Source of the DNA: Rahnella bruchi
GTDB taxonomy: Bacteria > Pseudomonadota > Gammaproteobacteria > Enterobacterales > Enterobacteriaceae
Direction of reading: 5' to 3'
Length of the DNA stretch: 64,000 nucleotides
Assembly (NCBI RefSeq): GCF_003614975.1
Contig: NZ_QZWI01000001.1
Span: 186,001 to 250,000 of the forward strand
Shown: in pieces, positions 18,498 through 28,100 of the stretch
How the letters are laid out: each line of letters begins with the position of its first letter
Numbering within the stretch: the stretch's first letter is position 1
Translations under genes and position numbers: made by a program
Notes under the pieces: generated by a model
Told to the model about the DNA's origin: nothing
Database searches by the model: none
What the model saw: the letters and a program-made list of their open reading frames with translations, nothing else

Positions 18498-18522
18498 AAG
18501 GGCAACGACGTTGCCCTTTTTT
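18498..18522 (+). terminator. Intrinsic terminator of aroH
   Basis: AGGGCAAC and GTTGCCCT form a stem with a GA-C loop and a TTTTTT tail, 11 bases beyond the aroH stop. Confidence 0.9.
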
Positions 18523-18663
18523 ATACCTGCTGTTCCCTGCCTCCCCTGAACACCTGCGATTGCCTTTACAAAATCTCTCTCTATCCCTCTTAAATTAAAG
18601 GGATATCGTGCAAAAATTACATTCCATCAACAAAATTTTCTTGATGTGTTGTTGTAATGATTT

Positions 18664-18682
18664 GATAATGATTATCAAATTG
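18664..18682 (+). promoter_or_regulatory. Fur box upstream of hemSTUV
   Basis: GATAATGATTATCAAATTG keeps the first 14 positions of the Fur consensus apart from the centre base. It lies 130 bases before hemS. The rest of the 324-base aroH-hemS gap is AT-rich and contains no hemP-like frame (I looked for the SQTLLGPDG type motif and found none). Confidence 0.75.
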
Positions 18683-18811
18683 ATATTAATTCCTATTACC
18701 ATATATGAATTTACGAGATTCTATCTAAAATATCATTACAAATCATTCACATAATATCGCGAGTTTTAACCCGTCAGATAGCGGGTGACTTAGGCTAACG
18801 AGGAGACAGCA

Positions 18812-19846
18812 ATGCATTCAGTTCACTATCAGGATTATTTACAGGCTAAAGAAGCTAACCCAAGTAAATATGCTCGCGATCTGGCGGCGATTTTGGGTAT
18901 CAGCGAGGCGGAATTAACCGCATTACGCGTTTCCCATGATGCCGCACGACTGGATGTGGATGCCCGCACCTTACTGGCGGCTCTGGAAAATGTCGGCGGC
19001 ACAAAATCAATTACCCGTAACGACTTTGCGGTACACGAGCAGCAAGGTCGCTATGAGAATCAGCATCTGAATGGTCATGCTGGTCTGATTCTGAATCCGC
19101 GCGCACTGGATTTACGCCTGTTCCTGCAACACTGGCAGCATATTTTCAGTATGTCCGAGACCACGCCGCGCGGCGTTCGCCACAGCATTCAGTTTTTTGA
19201 TGCGCACGGCGATGCGGTGCATAAAGTCTACAACACCGATGAAACCGATATTGTGGCCTGGAACGCGCTGATTGCGCAGTATAAAAGCGATATCAATCCG
19301 CCACTGCAAATTGAAGCTGCGTCAACGGCTCCGGCAGTGAAAGCTGCTGACACCATTACAATCGATGCAGACTGGCGCGCAATGACCGACGTTCATCAGT
19401 TTTTCCAGTTACTGAAACGTCATGATATTACCCGTCAGCAGGCCTTTGAAGCGGTCGGTGATGATCTTGCATGGCGCGTGGAAAATGGTTCCCTAACCCG
19501 TTTGCTTAACATCGCTAAAGACGACCAAAACGAAATTATGATTTTTGTTGGTAACCGTGGCTGTGTGCAAATATTTACCGGTAAGATCGAAAAAGTCATG
19601 CCGCACGGTGAGTGGATCAACGTATTCAATGAACGTTTCACGCTGCATCTGGTGGAAAGCGCCATCGCACAAAGCTGGATCACCCGTAAGCCGACCAAAG
19701 ACGGTTTCGTCACCAGCCTGGAATTGTTTGCTGCCGACGGGACTCAGATTGCGCAGCTTTACGGACAGCGTACCGAAGGCACACCAGAGCAGACTCAATG
19801 GCGCGAGCAGCTGGCTCAGCTCAGCAGTGAAGGCGTTGCAGCATGA
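18812..19846 (+). CDS. hemS: HemS/HmuS, haem-degrading / haem-trafficking protein
   Basis: Cytosolic protein that binds haem delivered by HemTUV and, in relatives such as ChuS and HemS, breaks it down or passes it on. The 344-residue protein has two repeated half-domains (about 1-170 and 185-344). The likely haem-ligand histidine is His195 in MTDVHQFF, matching His196 of Yersinia HemS by my alignment. AGGAG lies upstream of the ATG. It overlaps hemT by 4 bases (ATGA), so the cluster is one transcript, iron-regulated through the Fur box. Confidence 0.95.
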   Translation: MHSVHYQDYLQAKEANPSKYARDLAAILGISEAELTALRVSHDAARLDVDARTLLAALENVGGTKSITRNDFAVHEQQGRYENQHLNGHAGLILNPRALDLRLFLQHWQHIFSMSETTPRGVRHSIQFFDAHGDAVHKVYNTDETDIVAWNALIAQYKSDINPPLQIEAASTAPAVKAADTITIDADWRAMTDVHQFFQLLKRHDITRQQAFEAVGDDLAWRVENGSLTRLLNIAKDDQNEIMIFVGNRGCVQIFTGKIEKVMPHGEWINVFNERFTLHLVESAIAQSWITRKPTKDGFVTSLELFAADGTQIAQLYGQRTEGTPEQTQWREQLAQLSSEGVAA

Positions 19847-20673
19847 ATCTCACCCTGAAAGTCCTGCTCGCTGCCAGCACATTACTGGCAGCACCGCTGG
19901 TACATGCCGCTGAAAAACTGGTCAGTATCGGCGGTGATGTGACCGAAATTGTTTATGCCCTTGGGGCAGGCAATGAACTGGTAGCCCGCGACAGCACAAG
20001 TCTGCGCCCGAAAGCTGTACTGGCGCTGCCGGATGTCGGTTATATGCGCCAGCTGAATACCGAAGGCATTTTATCTATGCATCCTTCAATGGTACTAAGC
20101 AGCGAACTGGCAGAACCCTCACTGGTATTACAACAGCTTGCGCAAAATGGCGTAAAGGTCGTTCGTGTGCCGGGTACGCCTTCGATCAATACCGTTCCTG
20201 AAAAAATCGAAGTTATCGCCGGTGCCCTGAACCGTCAGGCTGAAGGCGAAAAACTGATTGCTACTTATCGTTCACAGCTTTCAACTATTCGCCACGACGA
20301 GTTGCCCGTAAAAATGCTGTTTGTGATGAGCCACGGCGGCATGTCTTCTATGGCAGCGGGGCAAAATACGGCAGCAGATGCGATGATAACTTCCGTTGGC
20401 GCCAAAAACGCTATGCAGGGATTCAGTCGTTACCGCCCGCTTTCTCAGGAAGGCGTGATTGCCCGTGCGCCGGATATTCTTCTGCTGACCGCAGACGGTG
20501 TCAAAACGCTGGGCGGGCTGGATCAGGTATGGAAATTACCGGGAGTAGCCATGACGCCTGCCGGTAAAAACAAACGCGTTTTAGTGCTGGATGATATGTC
20601 ACTGCTGGGCTTTGGCCTGCAAACTCCGGCGGTAATGGCTCAACTTCGTCAGGCGGCGGAACAAGCGAAATGA
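19843..20673 (+). CDS. hemT: HemT/HmuT, periplasmic haem-binding protein
   Basis: Periplasmic substrate-binding protein of the haem ABC importer, TroA/BtuF fold. The 276-residue protein starts with a signal peptide ending LVHA-AEK (residue 22). The N-terminal lobe has the family start [17 protein letters not shown], and YMRQLN and ISRYRPL-like segments provide candidate haem contacts (a conserved Tyr near 67). It overlaps both hemS and hemU by 4 bases. Confidence 0.95.
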   Translation: MNLTLKVLLAASTLLAAPLVHAAEKLVSIGGDVTEIVYALGAGNELVARDSTSLRPKAVLALPDVGYMRQLNTEGILSMHPSMVLSSELAEPSLVLQQLAQNGVKVVRVPGTPSINTVPEKIEVIAGALNRQAEGEKLIATYRSQLSTIRHDELPVKMLFVMSHGGMSSMAAGQNTAADAMITSVGAKNAMQGFSRYRPLSQEGVIARAPDILLLTADGVKTLGGLDQVWKLPGVAMTPAGKNKRVLVLDDMSLLGFGLQTPAVMAQLRQAAEQAK

Positions 20674-21698
20674 GCAGCATGAGCCCTCCGGTGCCATCTC
20701 GACGCCGCTCGCCGCTTTGGGCGCTGATCGTACTCGGCGGTGCTCTGCTGGTTCTGGCAATTCTGGCAGCCAATACCGGTGCGATGGCGTTGTCCCTCAG
20801 AACGCTGCTTTCTCGTCCTTTTAATGATGGTCTCTGGCAAGTCTGGCTGACCATCCGTCTGCCACGCGTTTTACTGGCTGTCGTGGTCGGCTGTGCGCTG
20901 GCAACTTCCGGCGCCGTGATGCAGGGATTATTTCGTAACCCTCTTGCGGATCCCGGTTTGCTTGGTATCAGCAGCGGTGCGGCGCTGGCCGTCGCGCTGA
21001 CTATTGTTATGCCCCTCGCCCTGCCGCCGCTTCTGGCACTTTACAGTCATATGATCAGCGCCTTTATCGGCAGTCTCGCAATTTCAGCCATTGTGTTTAC
21101 CCTGAGCCGTTTCGGGCATGGCGGATTATCACGTCTGCTGTTGGCAGGGATCGCCATTAATGCGTTGTGTGGCGCTGCCGTGGGTGTCCTGACTTATGTC
21201 AGTGATGACCAGCAATTGCGCCAGTTTTCGCTGTGGAGCATGGGCAGTCTGGGTCAGGCACAATGGCCGACACTGGCCGTCGCGTCTTCGCTGATCCTGC
21301 CAGCCTGTATTGCGGCGCTGTTCATGGCGCGGCGTCTGAATATTCTGCAACTGGGTGAAGAAGATGCCCATTATCTGGGCGTGAATGTCCGTCGTACCCA
21401 GTTGCAGTTGTTGCTGCTGAGTGCGTTGCTGGTGGGCGCTGCGGTGGCAGTATCAGGTGTTATCGGCTTTATCGGGCTGGTGATCCCACACCTTTTACGT
21501 ATGCGTGTTGGTGCCGACCACCGCTGGCTGCTGCCGGGTTCAGCCATGGCCGGAGCCTGTCTGTTATTGCTGGCGGATACGCTGGCCCGCACGCTGGTCG
21601 CCCCGGCAGAAATGCCGGTGGGTTTACTGACCAGTTTACTTGGCGGCCCGTATTTTCTCTGGCTGATCCTGCGCCCTGGAGTGCCACGCAATGTCTGA
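20670..21698 (+). CDS. hemU: HemU/HmuU, haem ABC transporter permease
   Basis: Inner-membrane permease of the FecCD/BtuC family, probably a homodimer with ten transmembrane segments per subunit. The 342-residue protein has the family motifs [35 protein letters not shown] and the late [13 protein letters not shown] loop that contacts the ATPase. It overlaps hemT by 4 bases and hemV by 8. Confidence 0.95.
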   Translation: MSSMSPPVPSRRRSPLWALIVLGGALLVLAILAANTGAMALSLRTLLSRPFNDGLWQVWLTIRLPRVLLAVVVGCALATSGAVMQGLFRNPLADPGLLGISSGAALAVALTIVMPLALPPLLALYSHMISAFIGSLAISAIVFTLSRFGHGGLSRLLLAGIAINALCGAAVGVLTYVSDDQQLRQFSLWSMGSLGQAQWPTLAVASSLILPACIAALFMARRLNILQLGEEDAHYLGVNVRRTQLQLLLLSALLVGAAVAVSGVIGFIGLVIPHLLRMRVGADHRWLLPGSAMAGACLLLLADTLARTLVAPAEMPVGLLTSLLGGPYFLWLILRPGVPRNV

Positions 21699-22479
21699 TT
21701 TTTCCTCATCCATGATGGCAGAAAACCTGACGTATTCTGTCAGTGGTCGCCGGCTGATCGATGATGTGTCGCTCAGTCTGGCAAGTGGCGAAATGGTGGC
21801 ACTGATCGGGCCAAACGGCGCAGGTAAATCAACACTGATGCGCATGTTAACCGGTTATCTTGCCCCGGATTCCGGGCAATGTTCGATGATGGGCAAGCTG
21901 CTGAACGACTGGCAGCCACAAGAACTGGCACGCACACGTGCGGTAATGCGCCAGAACAGTACGCTGGCTTTCGGATTTAGTGTTCGTGAAGTGCTGGCCC
22001 TCGGGCGTTCACCGCACGGTCAGCAAAATATGCAGCTCGCGCTGGCAGAGGTGATGGCGCAGACAGGCTGCCTGAATCTGGCTGAGCGTGACTACCGCCA
22101 GTTATCCGGCGGAGAACAACAACGCGTCCAGCTTGCACGGGTATTAATCCAACTCTGGCAACCTGAGCCCGCCCCGCGATGGCTGTTTCTCGATGAACCG
22201 ACTTCTGCGCTCGATTTGTATCATCAGCAACATGCGCTGCGTCTGTTACGTCAGCTCACGCAACAGACACCGCTGGCAGTGTGTTGTGTTTTACATGACC
22301 TGAATCTAGCCGCGCTGTATGCCGACCGCATTATTTTGCTGCACAGCGGGAAAGTGGTTGCCAGCGGGACTCCGGCTCAGGTACTGAGTGAAGAAACGCT
22401 GAGTCGCTGGTATCAGGCCGATTTAAACGTCTGCCCGCATCCGGATACCGCGTTGCCTCAGGTTTTTCTGCGCCAGTAA
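21691..22479 (+). CDS. hemV: HemV/HmuV, haem ABC transporter ATPase
   Basis: ATPase of the haem importer. The 262-residue protein has Walker [10 protein letters not shown], signature LSGGEQQR, Walker [13 protein letters not shown] and the H-loop VLHDLNLA. It is the last gene of the cluster and ends just before a bidirectional terminator. No TonB-dependent receptor gene (hemR) is found before or after. Confidence 0.95.
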   Translation: MSDFSSSMMAENLTYSVSGRRLIDDVSLSLASGEMVALIGPNGAGKSTLMRMLTGYLAPDSGQCSMMGKLLNDWQPQELARTRAVMRQNSTLAFGFSVREVLALGRSPHGQQNMQLALAEVMAQTGCLNLAERDYRQLSGGEQQRVQLARVLIQLWQPEPAPRWLFLDEPTSALDLYHQQHALRLLRQLTQQTPLAVCCVLHDLNLAALYADRIILLHSGKVVASGTPAQVLSEETLSRWYQADLNVCPHPDTALPQVFLRQ

Positions 22480-22496
22480 AACGCGGTGAATAAATG

Positions 22497-22532
22497 AAAA
22501 AGCCACAAGGCAGTTTGCTTTGTGGCTTTTTT
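22497..22532. terminator. Bidirectional terminator between hemV and selO
   Basis: AAAAAGCCACAA pairs with TTGTGGCTTTTTT around a loop of about 10 bases. A run of T follows on both strands, so it serves the convergent hemV and selO. Confidence 0.9.
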
Positions 22533-22533
22533 G

Positions 22534-23988
22534 TCAGCTTGAACAGGATATTTCCAGATGCTTTCCCCAGTCCGGCGGGAGCGCCGCCATTGCATCATAC
22601 TGCGGCGCGTCGCTGTAGGGATCACGCAACGCCTGATGCAGCTGGGTCAGCGCACTGATGTCATCTTTTTCGGCGCGTTCAATGGCCTGCTGCGCAAGAT
22701 AATTCCTCAAAATGACTCTCGGATTACGCTGTTTCATCGCATCCTGGCGCGTCGCGTCGGCAACTTCTTCGGTCAGCAGGCGCTGGCGATAAGCCTGATA
22801 CCAGCTGTCGAAAGCCGCACGATCAATAAATTCATCCCGCAGCGGGGAAGTGGCCTGTTGCTGTTCGGTCTGACTTAATAACCGGAAGGTTTGGGTGAAA
22901 TCCCTGCCTTCTTTCGCCATCAGACTCAGCAGACCGGTCAGCAGGTCGTTGTCCTGTTTGTTCTCGGTAAAGAAGCCCAGCTTTCCGCGCATCAGCGTAC
23001 CGTAAGCCTTCATCAGCGCCGGTTCATACTCATCCAGAGCACTTTGCAGTTGTTCGGTGGTCATCAGGCCGGACAGCGTCTGCGCCAGCCGATGCAAATT
23101 CCAGTACGCAACGGCGGGCTGATTATCATAGCTGTAACGTCCCTGATGATCAGAATGATTGCAGATGTAACCCGGCTGATAGTCATCCAGAAACCCGAAC
23201 GGGCCGTAATCGATGGTCAGCCCGAGAATAGACATATTGTCCGTATTCATCACGCCGTGGGCGAATCCGACACTTTGCCATTGCGCCATCAGACTGGCGG
23301 TTCGCGCAACAACTTCAGTAAACCAGCGCTGATAACGTAATGATTCTACCGGTTCACTTTCCAGCAATTCAGGCCAATGGTGAGCAATGACATAATCGGC
23401 TAATTGCTTCACCTGTTCGGGCTGCTTACGATAATAGAAGTGTTCGAAATGTCCGAAACGAATATGGCTTTCGGCCACGCGAATAAGCATCGCGCCGCGC
23501 TCCGGCTGTTCACGAAAAACAGGCTCATCGCTGGTGGCAATCGTCAAAGCGCGGGTGGTAGGGATCGATAAATGATGCAGCGCTTCTGATGCCAGAAACT
23601 CACGCACGACGGACCGTAATACTGCACGACCATCGCCCATGCGTGAATAAGGTGTCAGTCCAGCCCCTTTCAGATGCCAGTCAACGCGTTTTCCGCCGGG
23701 CAAAACCTGTTCACCGAGAAGAATTCCCCGACCGTCACCCAGCTGACCGGCCCATACACCAAACTGATGCCCGCTGTAGACCTGTGCCACGGGCAGCATG
23801 CCCGGGAAAAATTTCTCGCCGCACCAGTATTCACGGTGATCTGCGCCGAAAAGAGATTCATCCAGCCCCAGCTCCTGCGCCAGCGACTCGCTATGATAAA
23901 GCAGGCGCGCACCTTTGAGTGGCGTCGGTTGCAGCGCGGTGTAAAATCCGGGCAATTGGTCTGCATAATGGTGTTCGAATTGTGGCAT
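22534..23988 (-). CDS. selO: SelO (YdiU), protein adenylyltransferase of pseudokinase fold
   Basis: Transfers AMP from ATP to Ser, Thr or Tyr of target proteins, linked to redox control in E. coli. The 484-residue protein has the family motifs [17 protein letters not shown] (about residues 70-86), [22 protein letters not shown] and [11 protein letters not shown]. It keeps the family C-terminal cysteine in CSS, the position that is selenocysteine in eukaryotes. It lies beside the ydiV-like gene as in E. coli. Confidence 0.95.
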   Translation of the reverse strand: MPQFEHHYADQLPGFYTALQPTPLKGARLLYHSESLAQELGLDESLFGADHREYWCGEKFFPGMLPVAQVYSGHQFGVWAGQLGDGRGILLGEQVLPGGKRVDWHLKGAGLTPYSRMGDGRAVLRSVVREFLASEALHHLSIPTTRALTIATSDEPVFREQPERGAMLIRVAESHIRFGHFEHFYYRKQPEQVKQLADYVIAHHWPELLESEPVESLRYQRWFTEVVARTASLMAQWQSVGFAHGVMNTDNMSILGLTIDYGPFGFLDDYQPGYICNHSDHQGRYSYDNQPAVAYWNLHRLAQTLSGLMTTEQLQSALDEYEPALMKAYGTLMRGKLGFFTENKQDNDLLTGLLSLMAKEGRDFTQTFRLLSQTEQQQATSPLRDEFIDRAAFDSWYQAYRQRLLTEEVADATRQDAMKQRNPRVILRNYLAQQAIERAEKDDISALTQLHQALRDPYSDAPQYDAMAALPPDWGKHLEISCSS

Positions 23989-24069
23989 AAATCCCCCTTT
24001 TCTTTAGTGTAGGTCTGCTCCGTCCCGATTAACACTGAGTAAATGCAGGGAGATTATGGGCGGTCACCA

Positions 24070-24104
24070 TAAAAAATCCCGGTACAGCAGGTACTGACCG
24101 GGAT
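24070..24104 (-). terminator. Intrinsic terminator of the ydiV-like gene
   Basis: ATCCCGGT and ACCGGGAT form an 8-bp stem; on the minus strand TTTTTTATGG follows. It lies 27 bases beyond the stop at 24131. Confidence 0.85.
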
Positions 24105-24130
24105 CCTGAATATCACGACGACAGTGACGA

Positions 24131-24859
24131 TTAATGAAATTGAGCAGGCCGGTTGAGCAAGCGGTCCAGCTCAGCGGGGTCAACGCCAGGCCACAACAAG
24201 CCTTTTACACCTTGTACATCCTTTTTACGCAGTGCATCGAAATACTCCTGACTGTCCAGTCCGTCGACCACAATATTGCGGCAAAAACGGTTAACATTGC
24301 GGATTAATGACGGCATCACGATAGTAAAATGCTCGCCGTCATAAAGTTGCCAGAAGAGGTTTTTATCCAGTTTAACCCACTGGAACAGATGGTCGAAAAC
24401 CGGCGCCATCGTAATATTCCCCGAGCCAAAGTTTTCCAGCCACAAGGTAAAATGTTGCTTGAGTGCGACCAGTTGCACGTTGTTCCTTCCCTGAGAAAGC
24501 TGTGGAAAGGATTCGCTCAGGTTGAGATGAATAAAAGGATGCGCTTTAAAAGCCTCACGGATCTTTTCATCCCCAAGCAATAAAGCCACCTGTTTTTCTT
24601 CAACACTGATATTCAAGATAACCTGATTGTCGTGAAACCATTGGGCGTGTTCATTCGCCCAGGCTTGCTGTTCACTGAGAAAACGCAATAACTGCTGGGG
24701 TGATAACAGGTTCAACACCAGTTCTGTGGGCATAACCAGCTTGCTGTCTGCGCTTGAAAAACGGCAAATTAATTCTACGGCAAGCAATTTCCCTTCAGTG
24801 GTGTAGACCGGCTGACACAGATAGCTACTGTTAAAGGCCGTATCGAATTGTATTTTCAT
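24131..24859 (-). CDS. ydiV: Degenerate EAL-domain protein, YdiV/RflP-like
   Basis: EAL-fold protein of 242 residues. The catalytic motif is changed (EAL reads VELI, the DDFG region reads ENFGSGN), so c-di-GMP hydrolysis is unlikely. The overall pattern (VELICRFSS, FGSGNITMAPVFDHLF, VKLDKNLF, LLWPGV near the end) resembles E. coli YdiV, which binds FlhD and represses flagellar genes; the position next to selO is the same. The start at 24859 (MKIQFD, with GGAT 7 bases upstream) is preferred to an upstream ATG at 24916 that adds a hydrophobic lead without counterpart in YdiV. The anti-FlhDC role is inferred from homology and synteny. Confidence 0.82.
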   Translation of the reverse strand: MKIQFDTAFNSSYLCQPVYTTEGKLLAVELICRFSSADSKLVMPTELVLNLLSPQQLLRFLSEQQAWANEHAQWFHDNQVILNISVEEKQVALLLGDEKIREAFKAHPFIHLNLSESFPQLSQGRNNVQLVALKQHFTLWLENFGSGNITMAPVFDHLFQWVKLDKNLFWQLYDGEHFTIVMPSLIRNVNRFCRNIVVDGLDSQEYFDALRKKDVQGVKGLLWPGVDPAELDRLLNRPAQFH

Positions 24860-25349
24860 TTTTATCCAAAACATCAACGGCACTGCGAATTGATTAATAA
24901 ACTTTTTGACTATCAATCAAATCATAAAAATGCCGGAGCCCCGAGGCGTAACCGAAACGTTAGAGAAATTGATATCAAGAAAGAGCCAGTCCGGTTGCCA
25001 GTTTGCGGCGACAACGGTGCTGATGACTGCAAAATAATACGTTGCAAGATGTGATTCCCCTTTCTCACCTTCTGATTGAGGGATATATCTGTCATTACAG
25101 GGGTTTCAGACTAATCTTATCGTCAGCAATGAAAACACGCAACGTGCAGTGTCAGCGCTGTCAGACATATTCAGACAAATTAACGGTCACAATTTGCGCT
25201 AACGTCTTAACGGAGGCATCTTCAAATATTTTAGTTAATGGTTATAGTGTCTTATGAGATATCGCGCAAGGCGTACTGCGGCATATAAGGCACTCACTCC
25301 GAACGTTTCATCTCCTCTAAACAAATAATAAAGCTGGGGTTATTAGAAA
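24860..25349. other. Gap between the ydiV-like gene and the acetyltransferase remnant
   Basis: About 490 bases with no recognisable gene. Short frames exist but lack ribosome sites or need TTG starts. It must hold the ydiV-like promoter on the minus strand. Nothing else is supported. Confidence 0.5.
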
Positions 25350-25580
25350 ATGTCAGTGACGTTATGGTTAAAAGAAGCGGTTCTGGAAAGCAGTACTATC
25401 AGTTTGCACCCTTTACGTCACGACCATGCGGATGCACTGGCCGAAGCCGCTGCCGACGGCGAATTATGGGAGCTTTGGTTTACCTCCGTTCCCCGCCTGG
25501 AAACGGTTGGGAAGTATATCGATGATGCACTGAGTGAGCAGGCGGCGGGACGCGCGCTGCCATTCGTTGTCGTCCATAAC
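25350..25580 (+). pseudogene. 5' remnant of a GNAT-family N-acetyltransferase
   Basis: The first 76 or so codons encode the N-terminal part of a RimJ-like GNAT acetyltransferase: ISLHPLRHDHADALAEAAAD, then ELWFTSVP-like and AAGRALPFVVVH segments. Full members are about 190-220 residues and continue with the acetyl-CoA-binding region, which is absent. After about base 25580 the frame runs on into unrelated sequence and then into the antisense of lplA, ending at 25670. The remnant therefore looks like the leftover of a deletion that joined the gene to the lplA 3' flank. Expression of a 106-residue chimera cannot be excluded. Confidence 0.75.
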
Positions 25581-25597
25581 GCATGGCTAAATTCTTA

Positions 25598-25628
25598 CCG
25601 GAGACAGCGAAAGAAAGGCTATCTCCGG
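25598..25628 (-). terminator. Possible lplA terminator hairpin
   Basis: CCGGAGATAGC and GCTGTCTCCGG pair over 11 positions (one G-U) with a 9-base loop on the minus strand, 10 bases past lplA. The following sequence TAAGAATTT is only moderately T-rich. Confidence 0.5.
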
Positions 25629-25637
25629 GACTCATCC

Positions 25638-26651
25638 CTACTGAATACAACGCACCAGCCAGGATTGTAGTTCGGTCAGTTCTGCCCGCATTTCCGGATA
25701 TTGACCGATGATTTCCTGGCACGTGAGTCCGACATCCTGCGCATGGTAGCGCGTACCAACAAGTGCATCGGCTAAGGCCAGTAAAGGGGTTGGATTCAGG
25801 CTGTCAGTGAAAACCTGCGCGCGGCTGATGCTGCCTTTTTCTATGTCAAAGTGGATATCCACCCCACCCCAGACAAAACGTTCGTTCAGCAGATGGCTGA
25901 AAGCCGGTGCTTTGCCAAAATTCCATTCCCAGCTGCTTTGTTTAGCAAATCGTTCCGGGAAACCCGGAATATCAGGGAAAACGTCTGGTGAGATAATTTC
26001 CGGTTCCACACTCGCACCGAACCAGTTAAAGAAAGCGGCAGTCACGGCTTCGCAAATCTGCTCATGATTGATGTCTGGCACAAATTCACTGAGATTTGCC
26101 ACCCTTGAACGCACTGACGTAATTCCCTTCGCCTGTAGTTTTTTGATGTCAGGATTGAGGTAGTTTGCCAGACGGCTCAGGTCGGCATTGAGCAGCAAAG
26201 TTCCGTGATGAAAACCACGGTCAGCCGTTTCACGATACGCTGATCCGGAGATTTTCCGCTCCCCTTCTGTGGTCTGAACCACCAGATCGTTGCGACCGGA
26301 AGCGCTGGCTTCGATGTTTAAGCGTTTTAACGCATTGAGGATAATGTTGGTTGAGACACTTTTGTCATATTCCGGTTTGCCGGCCATGAACGTAAAGCAG
26401 GTATTTCCCAGATCATGAAACACCGCGCCGCCGCCGCTGCTGCGACGCGCCAGCCGGATACCGTCCTCTTCCATTCTTCGGGTATTACATTCTTTCCAGG
26501 GATTTTGCGCCTGCCCGATCACCACGGTTTCTGCATTACGCCAGAGGAATAAAACCCGCTGAGTCGTCATTTCGCGGAAGATGCAATCTTCTACGGCCAG
26601 GTTAAACCAGGGATCATAAGAATCGGAAAGTAATAGTCTGAGTGGTTTCAT
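25638..26651 (-). CDS. lplA: Lipoate-protein ligase A
   Basis: Activates free lipoate with ATP and attaches it to lipoyl domains of the 2-oxoacid dehydrogenases and GcvH; cytosolic. The 337-residue protein has E. coli LplA length and motifs: [15 protein letters not shown] (residues about 69-83), KISGSAYR with the conserved Lys, and the HHGTLLLN segment. The C-terminal accessory domain (about 250-337) is present. Its position between nlpC and the acetyltransferase remnant differs from E. coli, where lplA lies elsewhere. Confidence 0.94.
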   Translation of the reverse strand: MKPLRLLLSDSYDPWFNLAVEDCIFREMTTQRVLFLWRNAETVVIGQAQNPWKECNTRRMEEDGIRLARRSSGGGAVFHDLGNTCFTFMAGKPEYDKSVSTNIILNALKRLNIEASASGRNDLVVQTTEGERKISGSAYRETADRGFHHGTLLLNADLSRLANYLNPDIKKLQAKGITSVRSRVANLSEFVPDINHEQICEAVTAAFFNWFGASVEPEIISPDVFPDIPGFPERFAKQSSWEWNFGKAPAFSHLLNERFVWGGVDIHFDIEKGSISRAQVFTDSLNPTPLLALADALVGTRYHAQDVGLTCQEIIGQYPEMRAELTELQSWLVRCIQ

Positions 26652-26746
26652 CGCATATTCATCCTGAATGAGTCTGCTCTGATAATACCAGCAAAAAACA
26701 GGATGAAATACGCAGTGAAATCGGGGGGAATGGGTTTTATGCCGTA

Positions 26747-27226
26747 TCAGATACGACGAGCCTGCCAGTACACTTTGCGCCAGTAGACGTTATCGAGCGA
26801 AGAACGCGTGACGCCCTGACTGGTCGAGGCGTGAATAAACTGATCGGCAGTATCGTAAATTCCGACGTGCAAACCGTTCTCTCCGCTGCCGGTTTTAAAG
26901 AACACCAGATCGCCAGGAAGCAGTTCATCACGGGAAACTTTCGTGCCGATTTTCGTCTGATCGACCGTTGTTCTTGGTAATACCACACCAAAACGATCGC
27001 GATAAGTGCGGAAGACAAAACCGGAACAATCGACGCCGCTGGGTTGTAAGCCGCCATAGCGATAAGGCGCACCGTGCCATTGACTGAGCTGATCATTAAG
27101 CTCGGCAACAACGGTAATTGAATCAGCAAACCGGCCGCTTGGCGGTGGAGCGTGGCTGCTGCAACCGTTAAGAATTAACGCGGCAACAGCCAGCAGGGAA
27201 TACATGGATACGGACGACCAGCGCAT
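26747..27226 (-). CDS. nlpC: NlpC, NlpC/P60 family lipoprotein
   Basis: Putative peptidoglycan endopeptidase anchored to the envelope. The 159-residue protein has a lipoprotein signal with lipobox LNGC (Cys22), and the NlpC/P60 triad: Cys67 in GVDCSGFV, His120 in GLHVGIY and His132 in FIHAS. The ATG at 27226 is chosen because it places the basic residues and hydrophobic stretch correctly and has AGGAA upstream; an upstream ATG at 27253 is less likely. It follows arn on the same strand with a 155-base gap. Confidence 0.93.
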   Translation of the reverse strand: MRWSSVSMYSLLAVAALILNGCSSHAPPPSGRFADSITVVAELNDQLSQWHGAPYRYGGLQPSGVDCSGFVFRTYRDRFGVVLPRTTVDQTKIGTKVSRDELLPGDLVFFKTGSGENGLHVGIYDTADQFIHASTSQGVTRSSLDNVYWRKVYWQARRI

Positions 27227-27381
27227 AGTGCATTCCTTCCTCAATAGCGTCACGGCATCACCGGAACACGAAGGTTTGCGCGGGCCGGATAAGTCGCCGT
27301 TATCTAAGAACTAATAGAATTTAGCGCTATTTTATCCGTCATCCAATCTTTTATGATGATTTTTATCGTTTCAGAATAAAT

Positions 27382-27771
27382 TTATTCGGGCTTTTTGACA
27401 GGTTTACTGTGAATCAACCACACACCAGACAGGATAAGTAACCCGCCCATCGTTTTGGTTAAGCTGATGCTTTCATTGAACCAGGGCAAGGTTACCGCCG
27501 CGATATATACCAGCGCATAGCTCAGACTCAGTAAGGTATAAGCGCGGTTGAGCGGCAGATGCCGTAAGGCAAAAAACCAGCAGCCCATAGATAATACGTA
27601 TCCGCACAAACCCAATAACACGGCAATCAGCGCATATAAATGGCTAAGAATAAACGAGGTATCGATGGCAGACAGAGCAATCCACGGGAGCTGCACCATC
27701 CCCCATTTCATCAGAAGTTGCGCGGTTGTCACCAGCAGCACACTGGCTGCGCCCCACAGATAGCCTTTCAT
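27382..27771 (-). CDS. arnF: ArnF, undecaprenyl-phosphate-Ara4N flippase subunit
   Basis: Small inner-membrane protein (129 residues, four hydrophobic segments, EmrE-like) that with ArnE moves Ara4N-undecaprenyl phosphate to the periplasmic face. The start MKGYLWG at 27771 overlaps the arnE stop by 4 bases and gives the E. coli length (128); a longer upstream frame is not used. It is the last gene of arnBCADTEF. Confidence 0.93.
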   Translation of the reverse strand: MKGYLWGAASVLLVTTAQLLMKWGMVQLPWIALSAIDTSFILSHLYALIAVLLGLCGYVLSMGCWFFALRHLPLNRAYTLLSLSYALVYIAAVTLPWFNESISLTKTMGGLLILSGVWLIHSKPVKKPE

Positions 27772-28100
27772 AAGCTGACACTCATCAGTGCAATCCCAGA
27801 CATGATTAACGCGACGCCGCACCAGTGGCGTCCGTCGACGTATTCATGGAAAAACCAGCGGGCACATAAGGTGATCAGCACGAAATTCAGACTGAGCATC
27901 GGATACGCCAGACTCAGTGGCAACAACTGTAATACCCGCAGCCACAGCAACATGGCGATACCTAACAGCAGCACCGCCAGTCCCAGCCAGCGCAGTACGC
28001 GCGCCATTCCGTCAGCGGACACCTGTGCGGCCTGCTTCTGACAAAGCTGACCGGCACAGGTAATCACACTGACCGCCAGAACCAGAAGGAATCCGGTCAT
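27768..28100 (-). CDS. arnE: ArnE, undecaprenyl-phosphate-Ara4N flippase subunit
   Basis: Partner of ArnF. The 110-residue protein has four hydrophobic segments and the SMR-like pattern GQLCQKQAA near the N-terminus and [15 protein letters not shown] in the centre. It overlaps arnT by 4 bases and arnF by 4 bases. Confidence 0.93.
   Translation of the reverse strand: MTGFLLVLAVSVITCAGQLCQKQAAQVSADGMARVLRWLGLAVLLLGIAMLLWLRVLQLLPLSLAYPMLSLNFVLITLCARWFFHEYVDGRHWCGVALIMSGIALMSVSL

Noticed and set aside
25042-25257. Open frame of 71 codons upstream of the acetyltransferase remnant
   Set aside because: It needs a TTG start, lacks a ribosome site and resembles no family.
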